Part shown: one piece after another, positions 1 through 5,184 of the stretch
Layout of the letters: each line of letters starts with the position of its first letter
Position numbering within the stretch: the stretch's first letter is position 1
Assembly (NCBI GenBank): GCA_905215575.1
Contig: CAJMQV010000138.1
Span: 1-5,184 of the forward strand
Reading direction: 5' to 3'
Length of the DNA stretch: 5,184 nucleotides
Source of the DNA: an uncultured bacterium
GTDB taxonomy: Bacteria; Bacteroidota; Bacteroidia; Bacteroidales; Bacteroidaceae
Translations under genes and position numbers: made by a program
The notes under the pieces: model-generated
The model's database searches: none
Told to the model about the DNA's origin: nothing
Seen by the model: the letters and a program-made list of their open reading frames with translations, nothing else

Positions 1-2109
1 CGCGATCCGTCGATTGAGCGTACACGTACCAATATCTGGCACTTCCCGAACCTGTGGGGTGAAAGTCAGGACAAGGCTGAGGGATATGGTGCTTATTCTG
101 CAATCCTGAAAGGCGATTACCGCATGATTTATTTCTGGGAGAGTCAGGAAAGACGTTTGTATAATATCAAGGAAGATATTGGTGAAACAAATAATTTGGC
201 AAAAACTGAGCCGGAATTGCTGAAGGAACTGTCTAAAGAATTGACAGACTCCTTGAAGGCCTACGACGCACAGCGTCCGTCTTATAAGGAAACCGGCGAA
301 GTGATTCCTTGGCCGGATGAGGCTCCTGCTCCGGTGGAAATTGGAGAAGCTGTGCCTATTACAGCCGGTATTTTCAAGTACAGTACCGAAGATGTGAAGT
401 ATTATTACCGGATTTCCGACAATCGCGGTAGCCAAAATAACAACAGCAATTTCTATTGGACACTGGGAGAACACAATGGTTATAAGGCAATTCAGGCTAC
501 TCAGGAGCAGTTTGCCAATGCGTATGATGCCACCAAGCAGTATTTCTATTTCATGCCGGGATCAGACGATACTCATTTCACTATGTATACGGTAGATGGC
601 CGTAAGGTGAATTATGTAGACGGAAAAACAGGTTCAGGTTGGAACGGTGGTAATATCGGCTCGGATGTAACGACTCCTTACATGCAGTATGATACTGAAG
701 CTTCCGGAGAATTTCAGTTGATTTCTATCGGTACTATCGGACGCTATGCCATCAAGGCACCGAACGGGGATATCTTGAATGACCGCGGTACCGGAAACGG
801 AAGTGCGGCCAACATGAAGTGGGTAATCAACGCTTATTCCGGAATTACGCTGAACGATGCCGGTAGTAATTATAAGTTTACTGCCGTTCCGGGAAATTCC
901 ATCAGCGGTCTGATAACTGAACTTTATAACAAGTATAAGGAAAATGCGGATTATGTAGGTGCTCATGATATCAGCACAGTAACTCCTATTTATGAGGAGG
1001 CTATGAAAGATCCTGATCTGGAAGATCTGAAGACTATGGAAGAAGCCTATGCCAAGACCCCGACTGTAGAGATGGAAACCGGTAAAATCTACCGTTTGCG
1101 CAATTATATGCGTAAGATCTCTACCGGAAACACAGCCTGCAATGGTGCCGGAGGTTATCTGGAGCCAATGGATGCGAATAATCCGGACCACAACTTATGT
1201 AATAAAGGCGGTTATTCTGCGGTTGATGCCGATAATGCTCATGCCAATGCCTTGTGGCGTGCCGTACCTGCAGCTACAGAAGGTACCTTCTATTTGCTGA
1301 ATCTGAATACCGGAAAGTATATCTCCAAAACCGGAGTAGCCAACAATGCTTATGCGCAGGCCACAGACGATGAGGCTGAGGCTTTGGCTTTGAAGTTGGT
1401 TGAATATGGCGATATGCAGTTCAAGGTGGCAGTTGCTTCAGACGAGTCTTTGCGACTGCATATCTCTGGTCTGGCAAACTCAGGCAGTTCTGCACGCCTG
1501 ATGTTCTATAATGGCGAGGAAAAGGGTACAGCGTCAGCCTGGTACATGATTCATGCCCGCGATATCGATGTCACGACAAAGGAGTCTGCCGATGGTAATT
1601 TTGCATCTGCTTATCTGCCGGTAGCAGTGGATATGCCGGAAGGATTGAAGGCTTATACCGGAAAGGTAAATGGTGAGAAACTTGATCTTAAAGAAATTGA
1701 AGGTACGGTTCCCACCGAAACCGGAATTGTCTTAAAGGGAGACAAAGCGCAGGTTTACACTTTGCCTATCATAGATGAAGAAGTGACAGCCTTAGAGGAT
1801 AATGATCTTAAAGGTTCGTTAATTTATAAGGCAGTAGAAGATATGCCTTACTTCCAGCTGATGGTTACTGATGAAAAAGCCGACTTCCAGTCTGTGACAT
1901 CAGACTATCTTACCGGAAATGCCGCATGGGTGGACGGTACGGGAATTACCGCTCCTAATGGACTGGAGTTGAGTTTTGGTGTTCATGTAGGTATTGATCA
2001 GATTGAAGCCGACAAGAAAGACTCAAAGATTTACGATCTTACCGGTCGCCGTGTAAAACGTCCTGCAAAGGGTATTTACATTCAAAACGGTCAGAAAGTG
2101 ATTTACTAA
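1..2109 (+). CDS. Sulfatase (S1 family), C-terminal part, with two beta-trefoil-like modules and a T9SS-type-A-like tail; 5' partial
   Basis: The frame is open from base 1 to TAA at 2107-2109, giving 702 visible residues; the first in-frame ATG (124) is internal. Residues 1-67 match the end of formylglycine sulfatases: an aromatic-His-Phe-Pro motif (WHFP, 13-16), then GAYSAILKGDYRMIYF and RLYNIKEDIGETNNLA (52-67). The catalytic part, with its C/S-x-P-x-R motif, would lie upstream. Family knowledge predicts sulfate-ester hydrolysis, probably on a host or dietary glycan outside the cytoplasm. S1 sulfatases usually stop soon after this point, but here about 600 residues follow. A Pro-rich linker (about 102-118) leads to a beta-rich, RICIN-like stretch (about 119-298), a helical spacer (about 300-355) and a second RICIN-like stretch (about 358-525; METGKIYRLRN, then YLLNLNTGKYIS). 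A beta domain (about 533-650; LPVAVDMPEGLKAYTG) and a GRRVKRPAKGIYI tail (677-702) complete it. The sulfatase call is firm; the module names come from pattern reading and the substrate is unknown. Confidence 0.88.
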   Translation, partial: RDPSIERTRTNIWHFPNLWGESQDKAEGYGAYSAILKGDYRMIYFWESQERRLYNIKEDIGETNNLAKTEPELLKELSKELTDSLKAYDAQRPSYKETGEVIPWPDEAPAPVEIGEAVPITAGIFKYSTEDVKYYYRISDNRGSQNNNSNFYWTLGEHNGYKAIQATQEQFANAYDATKQYFYFMPGSDDTHFTMYTVDGRKVNYVDGKTGSGWNGGNIGSDVTTPYMQYDTEASGEFQLISIGTIGRYAIKAPNGDILNDRGTGNGSAANMKWVINAYSGITLNDAGSNYKFTAVPGNSISGLITELYNKYKENADYVGAHDISTVTPIYEEAMKDPDLEDLKTMEEAYAKTPTVEMETGKIYRLRNYMRKISTGNTACNGAGGYLEPMDANNPDHNLCNKGGYSAVDADNAHANALWRAVPAATEGTFYLLNLNTGKYISKTGVANNAYAQATDDEAEALALKLVEYGDMQFKVAVASDESLRLHISGLANSGSSARLMFYNGEEKGTASAWYMIHARDIDVTTKESADGNFASAYLPVAVDMPEGLKAYTGKVNGEKLDLKEIEGTVPTETGIVLKGDKAQVYTLPIIDEEVTALEDNDLKGSLIYKAVEDMPYFQLMVTDEKADFQSVTSDYLTGNAAWVDGTGITAPNGLELSFGVHVGIDQIEADKKDSKIYDLTGRRVKRPAKGIYIQNGQKVIY

Positions 2110-2131
2110 ATTGCATTATTTCATAAACAAG

Positions 2132-2185
2132 GAAAGTGCTCTCGGCAATCCCGAACAGGGGCCGCAGGGCACTTTCTTTTTATTT
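2132..2185 (+). terminator. Intrinsic terminator of the sulfatase gene
   Basis: The left arm GAAAGTGCTCTCGGC (2132-2146) pairs with the right arm at 2161-2176. This gives 15 pairs with one T-G wobble and one bulged C (2165), closed by a 14-nt loop. TTTTTATTT (2177-2185) follows directly. The hairpin starts 22 bases after the stop codon. On the minus strand it is not followed by a T-run, so it acts in the plus direction only. Confidence 0.9.
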
Positions 2186-2228
2186 GTAGCTGTCAATATT
2201 TAAAAAGTAGCAAAAAAACGAGAGATAG

Positions 2229-2259
2229 TTAGTTTTTTAGATATTTATTTTTATTTTTG
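2229..2259 (+). promoter_or_regulatory. Predicted Bacteroides-type promoter of the DUF3332 gene
   Basis: TATTTTTG at 2252-2259 fits the Bacteroidota -7 consensus TAnnTTTG exactly. TTAG at 2229-2232, 19 bases upstream, is one mismatch from the -33 consensus TTTG and has the expected spacing. Transcription would begin near 2264-2268 and give a leader of roughly 85 nt. The region is very AT-rich, so chance matches are possible, but its place between a terminator and a start codon supports it. A short AT inverted repeat, AAAAAAC (2213-2219) with GTTTTTT (2232-2238), touches the -33 element. Confidence 0.6.
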
Positions 2260-2283
2260 TGAACGATATGTCTGCTGAAGTTC

Positions 2284-2316
2284 ATTTCTTTAAGCGGAGA
2301 TATCCGGAAAAGAAAT
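2284..2316 (+). promoter_or_regulatory. Hairpin in the 5' leader of the DUF3332 gene
   Basis: The outer arms ATTTCTTT (2284-2291) and AAAGAAAT (2309-2316) pair perfectly over 8 bp. Inside them CGGA (2295-2298) pairs with TCCG (2303-2306) around a GATA loop, separated from the outer stem by a small asymmetric internal loop (AAG and GA). No T-run follows, so it is not a terminator. It matches no riboswitch that I recognise. It may protect the mRNA or act in post-transcriptional control; that role is inferred. The 34 bases from it to the ATG are A-rich, as is common for Bacteroidota translation starts. Confidence 0.45.
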
Positions 2317-2350
2317 TTGCGTAATAAAAACTAAACTAAAAACGAAGATT

Positions 2351-2899
2351 ATGAAAAAGAAATTGTTTTTGATCCCATGCCTGGCATTGGGAATTTGTGC
2401 CGGAACAACCTCTTGTATGGGATCTTTTGGTTTGTTGAACAAATTTGCCTCCTGGAATCAGGGTGCTACCGGAAATAAATTTGTAAACGGATTTATCGGA
2501 ATCCTGTTGAGCCCGGTTTACGGCTTCTGTTTTGCCGCCGACTGGTTTGTCTTCAACACCATCGAATTCTGGACCGGCTCACAGCTTATTGCTTCAAACA
2601 CCACCCAGCGCATGGTGGGCAGCAATGGAGATGTTTATCTCGTGAAATCAGACAAGAACGGATATACCATTACGAACGAAACCCGCAAGGACAGCATGCA
2701 GCTGGCTTTTGATGCGCAGACCAACGAATGGAGCAGCATCTATAACGGCGAGACCCGCAAGCTGTTCCGTGTGAATGAAAAGGCCAATACGCTGACGGTA
2801 TATACTCCTCAGGGAGAAACGGTTGAAGTGAGCAATAACGAAGAAGGCATGCAGGAATTGCAGGCATTGCTGAATGTGGCTCCAATGAAAGCCGAATAA
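2351..2899 (+). CDS. DUF3332-family lipoprotein of unknown function
   Basis: A protein of 182 residues, complete from ATG to TAA. The N-terminus is a lipoprotein signal: MKKK, a hydrophobic core (5-18), then TTSC with Cys22 as the likely lipidated residue, so it should sit in the cell envelope. The mature part begins with the pattern I recognise from DUF3332 proteins: CMGSFGL (22-28), W-N-Q (35-37), NKFVN (42-46), a hydrophobic stretch with PVYG (55-58) and Asp64, and the hallmark NTIEFWTGS (69-77). The hydrophobic segment (about 47-71) may lie on or in the membrane. Residues about 86-165 look beta-rich (RMVGSNGDVYLVKSD; LTVYTPQGETVEV) and are less conserved in my reading. The start is set by the signal peptide; the leader is A-rich with no strong Shine-Dalgarno. 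With its own promoter and terminators on both sides, it is probably transcribed alone. The family has no established function known to me. Confidence 0.88.
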   Translation: MKKKLFLIPCLALGICAGTTSCMGSFGLLNKFASWNQGATGNKFVNGFIGILLSPVYGFCFAADWFVFNTIEFWTGSQLIASNTTQRMVGSNGDVYLVKSDKNGYTITNETRKDSMQLAFDAQTNEWSSIYNGETRKLFRVNEKANTLTVYTPQGETVEVSNNEEGMQELQALLNVAPMKAE

Positions 2900-2930
2900 A
2901 CAGCTAACCCTACTTCTGAAAATATACGAT

Positions 2931-2981
2931 AAGGAGCTGCGTCCGCGACCGGAAGGTTATGGATGCAGCTCCTTGTTTTTT
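2931..2981 (+). terminator. Intrinsic terminator of the DUF3332 gene, at a convergent junction
   Basis: AAGGAGCTGCGTCC (2931-2944) pairs with GGATGCAGCTCCTT (2961-2974) as a 14-bp stem with one G-T wobble. Inside, ACC (2948-2950) and GGT (2955-2957) close a GGAA tetraloop. G and then six T (2976-2981) follow. The hairpin lies 31 bases past the lipoprotein stop codon and 19 bases beyond the stop of the convergent MFS gene. Read on the minus strand, the stem is followed only by ATCGTATATTTT, a poor U-tract, so termination of the MFS transcript here is possible but weaker. Confidence 0.9.
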
Positions 2982-2999
2982 AGGTATGACAGGATGAGT

Positions 3000-4175
3000 T
3001 TAGTATTTGCTGAAGCGGGTTACTCCCATAGAAGCCAGTGCTAGCAGACTGCCCGACAGCGCCACACCGGTCCATCCCCAGTTGGTCCAGGCAGCTCCGG
3101 CCAGGAAGGTTCCGAGCGATCCACCTAGGAAATAAGTGGTCATGAAGATGGTGTTGATGCGGTTTGAGGCACTTGGGCAGAGGTTGAACATGGTGGTCTG
3201 GTTGCTGAGCTGGATGCACTGCATGCCTATGTCAATAATCAGAATGCCTAGGATCAGATTGATGTAGGCATTGCCTCCCCAGTAGAACAGAGCCCAGGCC
3301 AACAGTTGCAGCAGAGTGCCGATATAATTGAAACGTCGCACGCCAACCTGTTGTACAAAACGCCCTACAACTGAAGCCGACAGGGCACCGGCCACGCCAC
3401 ACAGCCCTAAGGCACCCACTTCATCGCTTCCGGCATAGAAAGGAGCCTGGGCCATTTTGAATGCCAGAGTAGCCCACAGACCCATGAATGAACCGAAGGC
3501 CAGTCCTGAGCGCACGGCATAGATGCGCAGGGCGGGGTAGTCGCGCACCAGCTGGATGAGCGAACGCATCAGCTGGCTGTATTTTCCCTTGAAATTGCTC
3601 TCCGTATTGGGTAAAAGCAACAGAATGACCACGGCCGATACGACCATCAGTACGGCGGCAATATAGTACATCATGCGCCAGCCCAGCCATTCGCCTATAT
3701 ATCCGCTGATGACCCGAGAGGCCAGAATACCCGTGAGCAGGCCGGAGATGATGAATCCTACATTCTTTCCCTTGTTCTTCGGTTCGGAATACTGTGCGGC
3801 TAGCGGAACGAAAATCTGCGGGATGACGGAGCAGGCTCCGGTGACCACTGATGCCAGATGGATGACATGGATACTCCGTGCTGAGGCAATACAGAGTAAC
3901 GAAGCTACCAGCAGACTAAAGTTTGTCAGAATGATTCGCTTGCGGCTATACAGATCGCCCAGAGGGATGATGAACAGCAGCCCCAGAGCATAGCCGATTT
4001 GTGTAAGCAGGGCAATGTGATTGGTATCCATTTCCGAGCATTTCAGGTCCATGCGTATCACGTCCAGCAGCGGCTGGTTATAATAAAGATTGGCCACTGA
4101 GATACCGGCTATGGCTGCCAGTGTGTAGAGTAATCCTTTGGGGATACCCTGATTTTCCAGTAAGGTATGTTTCAT
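3000..4175 (-). CDS. MFS transporter, 12-TM drug/metabolite efflux type (NepI/YgaY-like DHA1 group)
   Basis: A complete protein of 391 residues, from ATG at 4175-4173 to TAA at 3002-3000, of normal length for a 12-helix MFS carrier. TM1 carries NLYYNQPLL (29-37), typical of one DHA1 subgroup. The loop between TM2 and TM3 has motif A, GDLYSRKR (73-80). TM5 and what follows read GILASRVISGYIGEWLGWR (149-167), the motif C region seen in proton-driven antiporters. The second half has a degenerate motif A (GRFVQQVGVRRF) and NQTTMFNLCPSASNRIN followed by GGSLG (325-354), also typical of the subgroup. It should sit in the inner membrane and export a small molecule using the proton gradient; the substrate cannot be read from sequence. 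A partner MATE pump gene ends 77 bp upstream on the same strand, and I see no clear Bacteroides promoter in the gap, so co-transcription is likely. No frameshift or missing core motif is visible. Confidence 0.92.
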   Translation of the reverse strand: MKHTLLENQGIPKGLLYTLAAIAGISVANLYYNQPLLDVIRMDLKCSEMDTNHIALLTQIGYALGLLFIIPLGDLYSRKRIILTNFSLLVASLLCIASARSIHVIHLASVVTGACSVIPQIFVPLAAQYSEPKNKGKNVGFIISGLLTGILASRVISGYIGEWLGWRMMYYIAAVLMVVSAVVILLLLPNTESNFKGKYSQLMRSLIQLVRDYPALRIYAVRSGLAFGSFMGLWATLAFKMAQAPFYAGSDEVGALGLCGVAGALSASVVGRFVQQVGVRRFNYIGTLLQLLAWALFYWGGNAYINLILGILIIDIGMQCIQLSNQTTMFNLCPSASNRINTIFMTTYFLGGSLGTFLAGAAWTNWGWTGVALSGSLLALASMGVTRFSKY

Positions 4176-4193
4176 TATAGTTTATATTACGAT

Positions 4194-4215
4194 GAGAGAA
4201 TAGGAATACTCTCTC
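4194..4215 (-). promoter_or_regulatory. Hairpin between the MATE and MFS genes
   Basis: On the plus strand GAGAGAATA (4194-4202) and TACTCTCTC (4207-4215) form a 9-bp stem, with one G-T wobble in the minus-strand RNA, around a 4-base loop (TTCC on the minus strand). No T-run follows on the minus strand, so it does not look like an intrinsic terminator. It ends 18 bases before the MFS start codon and could mark an mRNA processing site or affect translation of the second gene; this is inference. Confidence 0.4.
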
Positions 4216-4227
4216 TTGGATTATATT

Positions 4228-4239
4228 AAAATCGATTTT
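4228..4239. promoter_or_regulatory. 12-bp perfect palindrome in the MATE-MFS gap, possible operator
   Basis: AAAATCGATTTT is an exact 12-bp dyad lying 13 bases past the MATE stop codon, in an AT-rich gap that separates two efflux genes. Short palindromes are common repressor sites, but no regulator gene is visible in the window and AT-rich dyads of this size arise by chance. It has no central loop, so it is unlikely to act as an RNA hairpin. Confidence 0.2.
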
Positions 4240-4252
4240 TCTCTGATGGTTT

Positions 4253-5184
4253 TTATGGTGTTACCCTTGTCATGCGTGCCAGAATCCGCGGAAACTGGAA
4301 AGCGAAGATCAGGGTGCAGCAGATGGCGGCTGTGGCATCGGATATGGATTCCGCTGCAAATACGCCTTGCATTCCCCAGAAGTGGGGGAGAATCAGAGCT
4401 AACGGGATCAGTAGAATCACTTTACGGAGCAGGGCGATGAATACCGAAATCTTGGCGGCTCCCAGTGCCACAAACATATTCTGGCAGGCACGTTGCAGTC
4501 CGAAGATACTCATTCCCGACAGGAAGATGGGCAATACCTGTTCCACGGTTCCGATGAGGCGGGTATCATTGGTAAAGGCCGCTGCCACAGTATGCGGGAA
4601 AAAGAGCATGAACAGAATCAGCACCAGATTGAAAGAGAACATGGTAATGACCACGATGCGGAAGCATTCTTTCAGACGTTCGCGGTTACCGTGTCCGTAG
4701 TTATAGCTCGCCACCGGCACAAAGCCTTGGGCAAAGCCGGTGAGCGGTACACTGACAAAGAGCATGGCACTCTGCATGATGGCCAGTGCGCTGATATAGA
4801 TGTCGCCGAACTCCTTGAGGCTGCTGTTCAGCACAAAGCCCACCAGACTTTCGGTGCTGGCCATGATAAAAGGAGAGACACCTAACCCAAGGATAGAAAG
4901 CACGATGCCGCGTTTCCACTTCATGTACTGCCTTTCCAGACGCAGGGAGGCACTCTGTGAGGTCAGGAAACGGAGCACCCACGCTGCACTGCAGGCCTGT
5001 GAAATGATGGTGGCCCAGGCTGCTCCTTTCACTCCCATATCAAAAGTGAAGATAAAAAGCGGGTCGAGGGCTATATTCAGGACGGCTCCGATGATGACGG
5101 ACCACATGGCTATGGCTGGTCGGCCCTGTGTGTTGATAAAGGTGTTCAGTCCGACGGACAGCTCTACGAAGAGCGTTCCCAACA
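4253..5184 (-). CDS. MATE-family multidrug/metabolite efflux transporter (MepA-like), 5' partial
   Basis: The visible 310 residues run from the window edge to TAA at 4255-4253. A TTG at 5182-5180 is an internal Leu, not the start. MATE proteins have about 450 residues and 12 helices, so roughly 140 N-terminal residues are missing. The fragment starts in the middle of the N-lobe: NTFINTQGRPAIAM (13-26), then GAVLNIALDPLFIF (32-45) and MGVKGAAWAT (49-58), a pattern strongly typical of MATE carriers. After a cytoplasmic Lys/Arg-rich loop (81-91), the C-lobe opens with SPFIMASTESLVG. It carries GFAQGFVPVASYNYGHGN (149-166), the counterpart of the family's AQGxQPxxxYNxGA motif. The last third has several hydrophobic helices and a short basic end (RILARMTRVTP). 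It should be an inner-membrane Na+ or H+ antiporter; coupling ion and substrate are not readable, since the N-lobe ion-site residues lie outside the window. It is the first visible gene of a probable operon with the MFS gene. Confidence 0.92.
   Translation of the reverse strand, partial: LGTLFVELSVGLNTFINTQGRPAIAMWSVIIGAVLNIALDPLFIFTFDMGVKGAAWATIISQACSAAWVLRFLTSQSASLRLERQYMKWKRGIVLSILGLGVSPFIMASTESLVGFVLNSSLKEFGDIYISALAIMQSAMLFVSVPLTGFAQGFVPVASYNYGHGNRERLKECFRIVVITMFSFNLVLILFMLFFPHTVAAAFTNDTRLIGTVEQVLPIFLSGMSIFGLQRACQNMFVALGAAKISVFIALLRKVILLIPLALILPHFWGMQGVFAAESISDATAAICCTLIFAFQFPRILARMTRVTP

Noticed and set aside
634..1191. Minus-strand open frame of 185 codons inside the sulfatase gene
   Set aside because: It lies fully antisense to a well-supported coding region, its translation resembles no family I know, and it has no promoter or start context of its own.
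2213..2238. AAAAAAC/GTTTTTT inverted repeat as a second terminator or small-RNA end
   Set aside because: The stem is almost entirely A-T with a 12-base loop, and the much stronger terminator at 2132-2185 already explains the end of the upstream transcript. It was kept only as a note under the promoter.
781..2500. Repeated ACCGGAA or ACCGGTA strings across the sulfatase and lipoprotein genes
   Set aside because: The copies I checked lie in frame over Thr-Gly codons (ACC GGA/GGT), so they reflect preferred codons and not a dispersed repeat or a protein-binding site.
2670..2885. Short minus-strand frame inside the lipoprotein gene
   Set aside because: Antisense to a recognised DUF3332 gene, rich in Cys/Arg/His/Pro, with no supporting motif.
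4220..4225. TATAAT on the minus strand upstream of the MFS gene as a -10 element
   Set aside because: Bacteroidota housekeeping promoters use TAnnTTTG with TTTG upstream, and neither is present in the gap; in AT-rich DNA the match is expected by chance.
4272..4885. Plus-strand open frames opposite the MATE gene
   Set aside because: They are antisense shadows of a clear transporter frame; their Arg/His/Gln-rich, low-hydrophobicity translations are typical of such shadows.

Overview
The window reads as chromosomal DNA from a Bacteroidota bacterium, most likely a gut Bacteroides, Phocaeicola or Prevotella relative. The signs are a sulfatase carrying accessory domains and a GRRV-type C-terminal tail, a DUF3332 lipoprotein, a TAnnTTTG promoter element, A-rich leaders in place of a strong Shine-Dalgarno, and moderate GC content. 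No gene is a clear species marker, so the genus is an inference.

Layout. Positions 1-2109 (+) hold the 3' part of a large sulfatase gene whose catalytic N-terminus lies upstream of the window. It ends at a strong intrinsic terminator (2132-2185). A Bacteroides-type promoter (2229-2259) and a leader with a hairpin (2284-2316) precede a single small lipoprotein gene of the DUF3332 family (2351-2899, +), which ends at a second strong terminator (2931-2981). The right half is on the minus strand: a partial MATE-family efflux pump (4253-5184, 5' end beyond the window) is followed 77 bp downstream by a complete MFS transporter (3000-4175). The MFS gene converges on the lipoprotein gene across the second terminator.

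How the parts work together. There are three independent units. The sulfatase is a predicted exported enzyme that removes sulfate from a glycan, with about 600 residues of binding-type and structural modules behind the catalytic domain. The DUF3332 lipoprotein looks monocistronic and its function is unknown. The MATE and MFS genes form a probable two-pump efflux operon with unknown substrates. There are no RNA genes, insertion sequences, CRISPR arrays or phage genes, and no gene-free stretch longer than 300 bp. I do not see an undescribed system here. The points most worth a second look are the modular sulfatase tail, the DUF3332 leader structure and the MATE-MFS pairing.
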